Origin: Alphaproteobacteria bacterium MedPE-SWcel
GTDB taxonomy: Bacteria > Pseudomonadota > Alphaproteobacteria > Rhodobacterales > Rhodobacteraceae
Reading direction: 5' to 3'
DNA length: 64,000 nt
NCBI GenBank assembly: GCA_001874255.1
Contig: MPDC01000014.1
Span: 48,721-112,720, forward strand
Part shown: positions 43,061-51,836 of the stretch, piece by piece
Numbering within the stretch: the stretch's first letter is position 1
How the letters are laid out: every line of letters begins with the position of its first letter
The notes under the pieces: generated by a model
Databases searched by the model: none
The model's input: the letters and a program-made list of their open reading frames with translations, nothing else
What the model was told of the DNA's origin: nothing
Translations under genes and position numbers: made by a program

Positions 43061-46048
43061 ATGACAACTGCATCCCGGGTCGTGGCCGTTCTTGGCCCGA
43101 CCAATACAGGTAAGACCCACTACGCAATCGATCGTATGCTGGGCTACCGCACCGGGGTCATGGGATTCCCGCTCCGGCTTCTGGCGCGCGAAGTCTATGA
43201 CAAGATCGTGCGCCTGCGCGGCCCCTCGGTGGTGGCCTTGGTCACCGGTGAGGAACGGATCGTCCCGCCACGGGCACAATACTGGATCTGCACGGTGGAG
43301 GCGATGCCCGAGGGGATGGGCTGCGATTTTCTTGCCATCGACGAAATCCAGCTCTGCGCCGATCCGGAACGCGGCCATGTGTTCACCAACCGGCTGCTGC
43401 ATGCGCGCGGTACCAAGGAGACGCTGTTTCTGGGGGCGGATACCATGCGCGGACCGATCCGCGAGCTGGTGCCGGGTGTCGAGTTCGTGCGGCGCGAGCG
43501 GATGTCGGATCTGGTCTACTCGGGATCGAAAAAGATCAGCCGGATGCCTGCGCGCACCGCCATCGTCGGCTTCAGTGTCGACAATGTCTATGCCATCGCG
43601 GAGTTGATCCGGCGCCAGAAGGGCGGGGCGGCGGTGGTGATGGGGGCGCTCAGTCCGCGCACGCGCAACGCGCAGGTCGAGCTGTATCAGAACGGCGAAG
43701 TGGACTACCTCGTGGCGACCGATGCCATTGGCATGGGGCTGAACCTCGATGTGGACCATGTGGCTTTTTCGTCCACCGCGAAATTCGACGGCCGGAGGAT
43801 GCGGCCGCTGGCGCCCAATGAACTGGCCCAGATCGCGGGCCGGGCCGGCCGTGGCATGAGCCATGGCTCCTTTGGGGTCACAGGCGATGCCCGCCCGCTG
43901 GACGAGGGCGTTGCGGCGGCAATCATGGATCATCGCTTCACGCCCCTGAAAAAGCTCAACTGGCGGTCGGCGGATCTGCGGTTCGGCACGGTCGAGGCGT
44001 TGATCAAATCGCTCGAATCAAATCCTGATGACGAGGTGCTGACCAGGGCGCGCGATGCGGATGATCTGCTGGTTCTGAAAACGTTGTCCCAGGATGGGGC
44101 AATCCGTGATCGGGTCCTTGATGCGCAAAGCGTCCGGCTTTTGTGGGATGTCTGCCGCATTCCTGACTTTCGTGGCATCAGTCATTCCGAGCATTCCTCT
44201 TTGCTTGGCGGCATTTTCGGCTATCTTCATGATGGCGGAGTTGTGCCGGATGACTGGTTTGCCCGTCAAATTCGGCGGATTGACCGGACAGAAGGCGATA
44301 TTGACACATTGTCGAAACGCTTGGCGTTTATCCGCACATGGACCTATGTCGCGCAGCGAAACGGTTGGTTGCGTGACGAAAGTCATTGGCGGGACGAGAC
44401 CCGCACTATAGAAGACAGGTTGTCTGACGCCCTGCACGCGCGTCTGACGCAACGATTTGTGGACCGGCGTACATCAGTATTGCTGCGGCGGCTCAAACAG
44501 AAGGAGGCCCTTTTGGCCGAAGTAAATGACCAGGGTGAAGTGACCGTCGAAGGCGAATTCGTCGGTAAACTCGAAGGGTTCCGGTTCTCGCCGGACAAAG
44601 CCGCGCAAGGCGCAGAGGCAAAGGCGTTGAAATCCGCGTCCTTGCAGGCGCTGGCGCCGCAGTTCCATCTGCGCGCGGACCGGTTCTACAATGCGCCCGA
44701 TACTGAAATCGACTATACCGAGCAGGGCGGCCTGATGTGGGGCGAACATGCAATCGGCAAGTTGGTGGCGGGTGCGGATGCGCTGAACCCGAGGATCGAG
44801 GTGTTCGTCGATGACGCTGCAGGGCCTGATGTGGCGCAAAAAGTCGAGCGACGGTTGCAGCATTTCATCACGCGCAAGGTCCAGGCTCTGTTCGAGCCCC
44901 TGATCAATCTGCAAAAGGACGAAGCGCTGTCGGGTCTGGCGCGCGGCTTTGCGTTCCGTATGGTCGAATCGCTGGGCGTTCTGCCGCGCGCGGCGGTGGC
45001 CCAGGAGGTGAAGGATCTCGACCAGGACGCCCGCGGCGCGCTGCGCAAGCACGGTATTCGGTTCGGTCAGTTCACTATTTTTATGCCGCTATTGCTGAAA
45101 CCGGCCCCGACACGCCTGCGCTTGCTGCTGTGGGGCCTGTCGAACGGGCTGCAGGAATTCCCCGAGGCCCCGCCTCCGGGGCTGGTCACCGTTCCCACTC
45201 CGGCTGATGCGCCCGACGGCTACGATACCATTGCGGGCTACCGCGCGGCCGGTCAGCGGATGATCCGCATCGATATGCTGGAGCGTCTTGCCGACCTCTT
45301 GCGGGCGGAAGACAGTCGCGGCGGGTTCGAGGCGAAGCCCGACATGCTGTCGATCACCGGCATGACGTTGGAACAGTTCGCCGACCTGATGCAGGGGCTG
45401 GGCTACAAGGCCGAGAAGGGCGAGCGGGTCAAAGTCAAGGCGGTGGACACCGTCGTGACCGAAACCGGCACGTCCGATGTGGATCAGCCCGTCATGGACG
45501 CGGCGGCGGCGGTTGAAAATACACCTGCGGCCGCTCCGGTTGACAGCGACGGCACTTCAGAGGCGCCTGCGGATGTGCCGGAAGGCACCGCAGAGATCAT
45601 GGATCAAGGTGTCGCACCGATTGCCGAAGAACCTGCGGCCCCCACCTCGGTGGATCCGGTGCCGGAGACGGCTGATTCGGAAACCCCGATTGGCGAAGCC
45701 GCCGACGCGGCGGTGGATACACCCGAACTGGAAGTGTTCTACTCCTTCACCTGGGGGCGCTCGGCCCGGCAAGGCGGCAACCCGCGCGGTCAGCGTCGTG
45801 GTGAGGGCCGTGGCCAGAACGAAGGTCGTGGCGGCGCAAAACCTGATGCGGCTGGTGGCAACCGGGGCAAGCCTCGCAGCGGTGGCAAGCCTCAGGGCAA
45901 GCCAGGCGGCAAAAAAGCTGGCCGCAATGACCGGGACCAGAACAAAGGGGCCAAGACCTATTCGTCCCGCCCTCCGAAAAAGGAAAAGCCGATCGACCCG
46001 GACAATCCCTTTGCCGCTGCATTGATGGGATTGAAGCAAGGGGACTGA
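43061..46048 (+). CDS. Suv3-like RNA helicase
   Basis: 995 residues. Superfamily-2 helicase core with Walker A GPTNTGKT (12-19), motif II DEIQ (94-97), and motif V/VI segments DAIGMGLNLDVDHV and QIAGRAGRG. This is the pattern of mitochondrial Suv3, the helicase of the RNA degradosome, which has alphaproteobacterial relatives. The C-terminal ~170 residues are an acidic Ala/Pro-rich stretch followed by an RG/GK-rich basic tail (GQRRGEGRGQNEGRGG) likely to bind RNA. ATG 43061 (GGAG 9 bases before) is preferred to GTG 43046. Seven bases precede the S4 gene. Confidence 0.88.
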   Translation: MTTASRVVAVLGPTNTGKTHYAIDRMLGYRTGVMGFPLRLLAREVYDKIVRLRGPSVVALVTGEERIVPPRAQYWICTVEAMPEGMGCDFLAIDEIQLCADPERGHVFTNRLLHARGTKETLFLGADTMRGPIRELVPGVEFVRRERMSDLVYSGSKKISRMPARTAIVGFSVDNVYAIAELIRRQKGGAAVVMGALSPRTRNAQVELYQNGEVDYLVATDAIGMGLNLDVDHVAFSSTAKFDGRRMRPLAPNELAQIAGRAGRGMSHGSFGVTGDARPLDEGVAAAIMDHRFTPLKKLNWRSADLRFGTVEALIKSLESNPDDEVLTRARDADDLLVLKTLSQDGAIRDRVLDAQSVRLLWDVCRIPDFRGISHSEHSSLLGGIFGYLHDGGVVPDDWFARQIRRIDRTEGDIDTLSKRLAFIRTWTYVAQRNGWLRDESHWRDETRTIEDRLSDALHARLTQRFVDRRTSVLLRRLKQKEALLAEVNDQGEVTVEGEFVGKLEGFRFSPDKAAQGAEAKALKSASLQALAPQFHLRADRFYNAPDTEIDYTEQGGLMWGEHAIGKLVAGADALNPRIEVFVDDAAGPDVAQKVERRLQHFITRKVQALFEPLINLQKDEALSGLARGFAFRMVESLGVLPRAAVAQEVKDLDQDARGALRKHGIRFGQFTIFMPLLLKPAPTRLRLLLWGLSNGLQEFPEAPPPGLVTVPTPADAPDGYDTIAGYRAAGQRMIRIDMLERLADLLRAEDSRGGFEAKPDMLSITGMTLEQFADLMQGLGYKAEKGERVKVKAVDTVVTETGTSDVDQPVMDAAAAVENTPAAAPVDSDGTSEAPADVPEGTAEIMDQGVAPIAEEPAAPTSVDPVPETADSETPIGEAADAAVDTPELEVFYSFTWGRSARQGGNPRGQRRGEGRGQNEGRGGAKPDAAGGNRGKPRSGGKPQGKPGGKKAGRNDRDQNKGAKTYSSRPPKKEKPIDPDNPFAAALMGLKQGD

Positions 46049-46055
46049 TAGTGGC

Positions 46056-46430
46056 ATGAACGATCACGCGGGCAAGATCCGTATCGACAAATGGCTGTGG
46101 CACGCGCGGTTCTTCAAGACGCGTTCGCTGGCGGCTCGGCAGGTCGGTGCGGGTCATGTCCGCGTGAACGGCGCCAAAGTCCTGAAACCATCGCAGACTG
46201 TGACAGTTGAGGACGTTCTGACCTTTGCCCAGGGGCAGCTGGTCCGTGTTGTGCGCATCGTTGCCCTCTCCGATCGTCGGGGACCGGCCGCAGAGGCGCA
46301 GACGCTGTACTTCGATATGACGGAGACGCAGGAAAAAGCACCTGTAAATCCGAAATTTGAAGGAAAAGGTCGCCCTGATAAAAGATCACGCAGGGCGCTT
46401 GGTCTTACTCGCATCTGGGAAGACCATTGA
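46056..46430 (+). CDS. S4-domain RNA-binding protein (HslR type)
   Basis: 124 residues with an N-terminal S4 domain: RIDKWLWHARFFKTRSLAAR (about 9-28) and VRVNGAKVLKPSQTV. HslR (Hsp15) homologues bind stalled 50S subunits carrying peptidyl-tRNA. The C-terminus is basic. It is 7 bp after the Suv3-like helicase gene, so the two are probably expressed together and both handle RNA. Confidence 0.88.
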   Translation: MNDHAGKIRIDKWLWHARFFKTRSLAARQVGAGHVRVNGAKVLKPSQTVTVEDVLTFAQGQLVRVVRIVALSDRRGPAAEAQTLYFDMTETQEKAPVNPKFEGKGRPDKRSRRALGLTRIWEDH

Positions 46431-46496
46431 CGACTTGAAGCCTGCGCGCTTGTGGATTAGCTACGCGTCAGACACTTAAACGGGATTCCAGCCAAA

Positions 46497-46835
46497 ATGA
46501 CCTATGTCGTTACGGACAACTGCATCGCTTGCAAATACACCGACTGCGTCGAAGTGTGCCCGGTTGACTGTTTCTACGAGGGGGAGAACACATTGGTGAT
46601 CCACCCCGACGAATGCATTGACTGCGGTGTGTGCGAGCCTGAATGCCCCGCCGATGCCATCCGTCCGGATACCGAACCGGATATGGATAAATGGGTGGAG
46701 TTCAATCGCAAATACTCCGAACTCTGGCCTGTCATCGTCACCAAGAAAGACGCAATGCCCGGCCATGAAGAGCGGGACGGCGAAGAGGGCAAATTGGAGA
46801 AATATTTCTCCGAGGCCCCCGGTGAAGGCGGCTGA
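46497..46835 (+). CDS. fdxA: 7Fe ferredoxin FdxA
   Basis: 112-residue ferredoxin with [3Fe-4S] and [4Fe-4S] clusters: cysteines at 9, 12, 17, 21, 25 and [12 protein letters not shown] (40, 43, 46, 50). The 60-residue C-terminal extension is normal for FdxA. Cytoplasmic electron carrier; partner not evident. In this order fdxA commonly sits upstream of carD, as here. Confidence 0.94.
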   Translation: MTYVVTDNCIACKYTDCVEVCPVDCFYEGENTLVIHPDECIDCGVCEPECPADAIRPDTEPDMDKWVEFNRKYSELWPVIVTKKDAMPGHEERDGEEGKLEKYFSEAPGEGG

Positions 46836-47126
46836 GAACCCTGCCAGGCGCTGCGGTATTTCCCTGACATTGCCGTGAATTATCGGTGCCCCTATCAGAA
46901 TGCTGCGTCTCGACCTTTCGGTAGGCGTGTTTTTGTGATATACAGACCGGATGTAATGAAGTTTGTAGAATACCGCCTGCCGTGATGACCTCGTTGAGTC
47001 GTGTGTCTCTTGGTGGGCTTGCTGCGCTGAAATGACATCCAGATGGCTTGGTTTTCCGGTCCTGATGGTCTTTTTTGGCCCGGCGCACTCGGCGTGGTTG
47101 CCGTGTCATCGCGAGGAAAGACCTGT

Positions 47127-47639
47127 ATGACCAAATCGAAGAAGCTCGAGTTCCGCCCGAACGAATACGTCGTCTATCCGGCCCATGGGGTTGGCCAGAT
47201 CATTTCGATCGAGGAGCAGGAAGTTGCCGGCTACAAGCTGGAGCTATTCGTAATCACCTTTGAAAAAGACAAGATGACCCTGCGGGTTCCGACCCACAAG
47301 GCGATCGACATCGGCATGCGCTCGCTGTCCTCACCGGACGTGATCGATCAGGCGATGAAGACCCTGAAGGGCAAAGCCAAGGTCAAGCGCGCGATGTGGT
47401 CGCGCCGGGCTCAGGAGTATGAACAGAAGATCAACTCTGGCGATCTGATCGCGATTGCCGAAGTGGTGCGTGACCTTCACCGAACGGATGACCAGCGCGA
47501 GCAAAGCTACTCTGAGCGTCAGCTTTACGAAGCGGCACTGGAGCGTCTGACCCGCGAAGTTGCGGCGGTCTCTGGTGGGGACGAGATCTCTGCGGCCAAA
47601 CAGGTCGGAGATGTGTTGACCTCTCGCGTCGCCGCCTGA
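47127..47639 (+). CDS. carD: CarD-family transcription regulator
   Basis: 170 residues. N-terminal RNA-polymerase-interacting Tudor-like domain (FRPNEYVVYPAHGVGQI, about 9-25), C-terminal helical DNA-binding domain (KRAMWSRRAQEYEQKINSG and following). CarD/CdnL binds the beta subunit and stabilises open complexes, notably at rRNA promoters. ATG 47127 follows GAGGAAAG. It is ended by the terminator at 47696-47725 after a short repeat array. Confidence 0.93.
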   Translation: MTKSKKLEFRPNEYVVYPAHGVGQIISIEEQEVAGYKLELFVITFEKDKMTLRVPTHKAIDIGMRSLSSPDVIDQAMKTLKGKAKVKRAMWSRRAQEYEQKINSGDLIAIAEVVRDLHRTDDQREQSYSERQLYEAALERLTREVAAVSGGDEISAAKQVGDVLTSRVAA

Positions 47640-47648
47640 CGCGCCAGC

Positions 47649-47696
47649 ACGGCCTGAAGTTATCACGGCCTGAAGCTATCACTGCCTGACGTTAGA
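47649..47696. repeat. 16-bp tandem repeat, 3 units
   Basis: Units at 47649, 47665 and 47681; the first two read ACGGCCTGAAG(T/C)TATC and the third is diverged. It lies between the carD stop and its terminator. Confidence 0.85.
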
Positions 47697-47725
47697 GGCC
47701 GCTCCGTTTGGGGCGGCCTTTTTTT
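47696..47725 (+). terminator. rho-independent terminator of carD
   Basis: AGGCCGCTCC pairs with GGGGCGGCCT (one T-G wobble) around GTTT, followed by seven T. Confidence 0.92.
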
Positions 47726-47767
47726 CGCGCGAACTGATCGTATCGAACCCGTGGGGACAGGACGGCG

Positions 47768-48520
47768 CTAGATGATCGCGACGAGTACCAGGGCGGCGCA
47801 AACCTCGGTAACCTGCTGCGTTGCGCCAAGAATATCACCGGTCTGCCCCCCGATCTTGGCACGGGCAAGGGCGCGCATACCAAGAACGACGGGGCCCAGG
47901 GAGAGCACGACGATAGCCGCGATCGGGCCGATCGCGCCAAAGCTCAGCACCAGTGCAATGGCGATTGCGACGTAGACGACAGACCAGCGCGGACGCCCGA
48001 CGTCCTGCGACAACCCACTGCCGCGTGCATTCGGCAGGCTGGCCATCATGACCGGCAGGCTCGCACGGCTGAGCACGCCGAGCAGCACAGGGGCCCAGAT
48101 CGCCCCGGCGGACAAGAGGGCGGTCAACAAGACCCATCGCAGAGCGGTCATCATCAGCAAGGCCAGCACGCCATATGTGCCGATATGGCTGTCCTTCATG
48201 ATCTCCAGCCGCCGGGCGCGGTCGAAACCACCCCAAAGCCCATCGGCGCTATCCGCCAGGCCGTCTTCGTGCATTGCGCCTGTGATCAGGATTTGGACCA
48301 ATAGCGCCAGACCTGCAGCCACGCCGGGCGGCCACCAGACAAGCGCGAGCGCGCCAGTCCCGGTCGCCAGCGCGCCGACCATGAGCCCGACCACCGGAAA
48401 GGCCCAGACCGCGCGCCGCTGATGGGCAAAGGCCGCTTTGGGCAGATGCGGCAGGGGCAGCCGCGTCAGCAAAACGAGGGCGAGCAGCAGATCCGTCGGG
48501 AGGATGTCGTTTTTTCGCAT
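47768..48520 (-). CDS. cobS: adenosylcobinamide-GDP ribazoletransferase (cobalamin synthase)
   Basis: Joins alpha-ribazole to adenosylcobinamide-GDP, the last assembly step of vitamin B12. 250 residues with about six membrane helices and the conserved acidic motif HEDGLADSADG (84-94), where the metal and substrate bind. Divergent from cobT across about 100 bp. In alphaproteobacterial nomenclature this is cobV. Confidence 0.94.
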   Translation of the reverse strand: MRKNDILPTDLLLALVLLTRLPLPHLPKAAFAHQRRAVWAFPVVGLMVGALATGTGALALVWWPPGVAAGLALLVQILITGAMHEDGLADSADGLWGGFDRARRLEIMKDSHIGTYGVLALLMMTALRWVLLTALLSAGAIWAPVLLGVLSRASLPVMMASLPNARGSGLSQDVGRPRWSVVYVAIAIALVLSFGAIGPIAAIVVLSLGPVVLGMRALARAKIGGQTGDILGATQQVTEVCAALVLVAII

Positions 48521-48621
48521 GGTGGTGCCTCTGGCAGGGCTTCTCGGCGCGGGGGGAGAACGATAAACAGGTCTGACACCGCTTTACCCGGCTGGTGCCG
48601 TCCGACGCAACGAGGCTTTTC

Positions 48622-49635
48622 ATGCTGCCAGAATTACTGAACCTGTCTTCCTTTCGATCCGCAGTGGCGCAGGCGCCTGCACCCGATGCCGCGGCGCGCG
48701 CGGCCTGCGTCGATCGCAACTCCCAATTGACCAAGCCGCCCGGGGCGCTTGGTCGGCTGGAATATATTGCTATTTGGTATGGCAGTTGGCGGGGGGATGA
48801 CCGACCTGAAGTCAAATCGCCGCAAGTCATTGTCTTTGCAGGGAACCATGGGGTGACGGCGCGCGGGGTCTCCGCCTTTCCCGCCGAAGTGACCGCTCAA
48901 ATGGTGGCGAATTTTCAGGCCGGAGGGGCGGCGATCAACCAGCTGGCCAGACTTGCGGGCGCGCGCATGGATGTTCAGGCTCTGGATCTGGACCGACCGA
49001 CGGTGGATTTCACGACGGCGCCTGCGATGAGCGAGGCCGAGCTGTTTGACGCTTTGCGCACAGGATGGACAGCAGTCGACCCGGCCGCTGATGTTCTGGT
49101 GGTCGGAGAGATGGGGATCGGCAACACCACCTCTGCGGCCGCGATTTGTCATGCCTTGTTCGGGGGCGAGGCGGCAGACTGGACAGGGCGCGGCACCGGC
49201 GTAACGGACGAGGGTCTGAGCCTGAAGACGCAAATCGTCGCGGAAGGGGTCGCGCTGCATCGCGACCAGTCCGACGGTCTGGAGGTGTTGCGCTGTCTTG
49301 GCGGTCGTGAAGTGGCGGCCATGGCCGGGGCGATTGCGGCCGCACGGGTGCTGCGGATTCCGGTTATCCTCGACGGGTTCATATGTTGTGCGGCCGCGGC
49401 CTGCCTCGCCCGGGTGGATGAACGGGCGCTGGATCACGCAATTGCGGGTCATCAAAGCGCCGAAGGCGCCCATGCCAGCCTGTTGGCGAAATTGGGAAAA
49501 TCGCCGCTGCTGTCCCTCGGGCTGCGTCTCGGCGAAGGCTCCGGGGCCGCTTTGGCGATCCAGGTCCTGAAGGGCGCGGTTGCCTGCCACAGCGGCATGG
49601 CCACATTTGCCGAAGCGGGGGTCTCTGACGGGTAG
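48622..49635 (+). CDS. cobT: nicotinate-nucleotide-dimethylbenzimidazole phosphoribosyltransferase
   Basis: Makes alpha-ribazole phosphate, the lower-ligand nucleotide of B12, feeding CobS encoded divergently. 337 residues with [29 protein letters not shown] and [13 protein letters not shown], plus the C-terminal catalytic region [18 protein letters not shown] 48622 is preferred to an upstream start at 48595. No cobalamin riboswitch can fit in the short divergent spacer. In the other nomenclature this is cobU. Confidence 0.94.
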   Translation: MLPELLNLSSFRSAVAQAPAPDAAARAACVDRNSQLTKPPGALGRLEYIAIWYGSWRGDDRPEVKSPQVIVFAGNHGVTARGVSAFPAEVTAQMVANFQAGGAAINQLARLAGARMDVQALDLDRPTVDFTTAPAMSEAELFDALRTGWTAVDPAADVLVVGEMGIGNTTSAAAICHALFGGEAADWTGRGTGVTDEGLSLKTQIVAEGVALHRDQSDGLEVLRCLGGREVAAMAGAIAAARVLRIPVILDGFICCAAAACLARVDERALDHAIAGHQSAEGAHASLLAKLGKSPLLSLGLRLGEGSGAALAIQVLKGAVACHSGMATFAEAGVSDG

Positions 49636-49661
49636 CTTCGAACGTCGCCCCGGCTCCGGCG

Positions 49662-49694
49662 AAATCTGCCTGATCCGCTCAGGCAGATTTTTTT
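49662..49694 (+). terminator. terminator of cobT overlapping the end of the antiporter gene
   Basis: Perfect 12-bp stem AAATCTGCCTGA/TCAGGCAGATTT with a 5-base loop and a run of seven T. Its right arm and U-tract encode the stop and last codons (KKSA-stop) of the minus-strand antiporter gene. Confidence 0.92.
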
Positions 49695-51556
49695 GCGTGC
49701 TCCTCGGCCAGTGACAGCAGGGCGGTTTCCAGATCTTTTTCGAGCTCTTTTGACCGCTTGATATATCCCGGGTTCTCACTGGCGGGGGTGCCGGGAATCC
49801 AATGTGCTGCCAACTCTCTCACGGTGCGGCGATCGTGGGCGTAGAAGGTCTGCTCTGCCTGTGCCGCGTCATATTCGCTCAGGCCTATGTTCTCCAACAC
49901 GTAGCGTCCCGCGCGCAAGGAACTGTCGAACATCTCACGCACGATATCATTCGCGCCTGCCTTGTAGAGTTCGAAGGCATGGTTGCGATCATAGGCCCGT
50001 GCAACGATATGGACATCCGGATAGTGGCGACCGGCGTAGGCGACCAGCTTTGTCGCTTTCTCCTTGTCGTCAAGCGCCACGACCAGAACCTTCGCCTTGG
50101 CAATGCCTGCGGCCTTCAGCAGTTCGGGCCGGGTGGGGTCACCGAGAAAGCTCTTGATTCCGAACCTGCGCATCAGCTGAACAGCCTTCATGTCGCTGTC
50201 CAGCAATACAGTCTTGAAGCCGCTGGCATTGACGAGCCGATGCACAATCTGTCCGAACCGGCCGATGCCTGCGATGATGACAGTACCTTCTTCGTCTATT
50301 TCATCCGGAGTGTGCTCGACATGAGGGTCCTTGATCCGGCGCGACAGCATCTCGTAGAGGATGAACAGGAGCGGTGTGATCAACATCGATAGCGCGATCA
50401 CCAACAACAGCTTTTCTGACAGATCAGGGGTCACAACATTGAGTTGCATCGAGAAGGCCAGCAGGACAAATCCGAACTCGCCTGCCTGCGCCAAGCCGAG
50501 GGTGAACAGCCAATGATTGCGCCCTTTGAGGCCGAAGGCCTTGCCGACAAAGTACAAAACGGTGCCTTTGGCCAATATGACCAGCAAGGCGAGCCCGATA
50601 ACGTCGCCCGGTTCCGCGAGGAAAAGCCGATAGTTGATACCGGCGCCGACTGTGATGAAGAAGAGCCCAAGCAGGAGACCCTTGAACGGCTCAAGGTCGC
50701 TTTCAAGTTCATGGCGGAATTCGCTGTTGGCCAGGACGACCCCTGCCAAAAAGGCGCCGAGCGCTGGTGAGAGGCCGACAAGCGTCATCAGGAAAGAGAT
50801 GCCGACCACGATCAGCAGTGCCAGGGCGGTGTACATTTCGCGCAGGTTGGAGGCGTGAATGAACCGGAATACCGGCCGCGTCAGATAAACACCCGCCAAG
50901 ATGACGAAGGCTATGGCTCCGATGGTCATCAGCGTCACCGCCCAACCGGGCAGGCCCTCGACCAGAGACAGGGAGTGGTGGCCGATTTCATGGGCCTCGG
51001 CCCCGCGTTGAATGGAGCCATCGCCCGAAAGGCTGACCGGGCGATGCGAGGCCAGCAGCGGCAGCAAGGCCAATATCGGGATCACCGCAATGTCCTGTGT
51101 CAGCAGGACAGAAAAACTCGCGCGTCCGCCGCCGGTGCCGGACAGCCCCTTCTCGGACAGGGTTTGCAGCACGATCGCGGTCGAGGAGAGCGACAAGGCC
51201 AGTCCGATCGCCAGGCTGACCTGCCATGGGTGGCCAAATCCTATCGCTGCAGCGGCCAGCAAGGCCGTCGAGCCAAAGATCTGCAACCCGCCAAGGCCAA
51301 TAAGGTGGTGCCGCATGCCCCATAGGGCGCGCGGTTCCAACTCCAGACCGATCAGAAACAGCATCATGACGACGCCGAACTCTGCGAAATGTTGCAGTTC
51401 AGTCGTTTCTGACCCGACCAACCCGAGAACCGGACCGATTAAAATGCCGGCAGCCAGATAGCCCAGTACGGATCCGAGACCAAGACGGGCCGCAATGGGC
51501 ACTGCAATGACGGCGGCTGCGAGATAGATTGACGCTTGAGAAAGAAAACTGTCCAT
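49679..51556 (-). CDS. Kef-type monovalent cation:proton antiporter (CPA2)
   Basis: 625 residues: an N-terminal Na+/H+ exchanger domain with about 12-13 helices (for example FGVVMMLFLIGLELEPRALW and LAQAGEFGFVLLAFS), then a cytosolic TrkA-N (KTN) Rossmann domain with VIIAGIGRFGQIVHRL (about 425-440) for NAD(H)/NADH binding. As in KefB/KefC, probably a potassium efflux system gated by nucleotide or glutathione adducts; no KefF/KefG ancillary gene is adjacent. ATG 51556 is preferred to a start at 51613. Weak ribosome site. Confidence 0.9.
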   Translation of the reverse strand: MDSFLSQASIYLAAAVIAVPIAARLGLGSVLGYLAAGILIGPVLGLVGSETTELQHFAEFGVVMMLFLIGLELEPRALWGMRHHLIGLGGLQIFGSTALLAAAAIGFGHPWQVSLAIGLALSLSSTAIVLQTLSEKGLSGTGGGRASFSVLLTQDIAVIPILALLPLLASHRPVSLSGDGSIQRGAEAHEIGHHSLSLVEGLPGWAVTLMTIGAIAFVILAGVYLTRPVFRFIHASNLREMYTALALLIVVGISFLMTLVGLSPALGAFLAGVVLANSEFRHELESDLEPFKGLLLGLFFITVGAGINYRLFLAEPGDVIGLALLVILAKGTVLYFVGKAFGLKGRNHWLFTLGLAQAGEFGFVLLAFSMQLNVVTPDLSEKLLLVIALSMLITPLLFILYEMLSRRIKDPHVEHTPDEIDEEGTVIIAGIGRFGQIVHRLVNASGFKTVLLDSDMKAVQLMRRFGIKSFLGDPTRPELLKAAGIAKAKVLVVALDDKEKATKLVAYAGRHYPDVHIVARAYDRNHAFELYKAGANDIVREMFDSSLRAGRYVLENIGLSEYDAAQAEQTFYAHDRRTVRELAAHWIPGTPASENPGYIKRSKELEKDLETALLSLAEEHAKKSA

Positions 51557-51725
51557 TTTGCGATACTGCCAGCATTTGGTGACTTGGCAAAGACATAGGG
51601 CGTGAATGGACACAGAGAGAGCATTGTTTTGAAAAATTTATCAAAGTGGCCATTCTGCAGCATTGTCAGCAGTACGGGCCAGGCTCCACTGAATGCGCGG
51701 TGTGGAGGCGCTGTGGCAAACGAAA

Positions 51726-51758
51726 ATGCCCTGCGGGCCGGAACGGCTGGCAGGGCAT
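51726..51758 (-). terminator. terminator of the PAS-protein gene
   Basis: ATGCCCTGC/GCAGGGCAT, 9-bp stem with a smaller GCCG/CGGC hairpin nested in its loop; on the minus strand it ends GGGCATTTTCG. About 80 bp past the stop at 51837. Confidence 0.75.
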
Positions 51759-51836
51759 GATATGGTCGTCTGGTTTCCGGGGAAGAGGCCCCGTCGTTCC
51801 GGGTGGGGCAGTTATCCGCAGGGACGTTTCAGGGGG

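Noticed and set aside
48521..48621. Cobalamin riboswitch between cobS and cobT
   Set aside because: Only about 100 bp are available and no B12-box-like sequence is seen.
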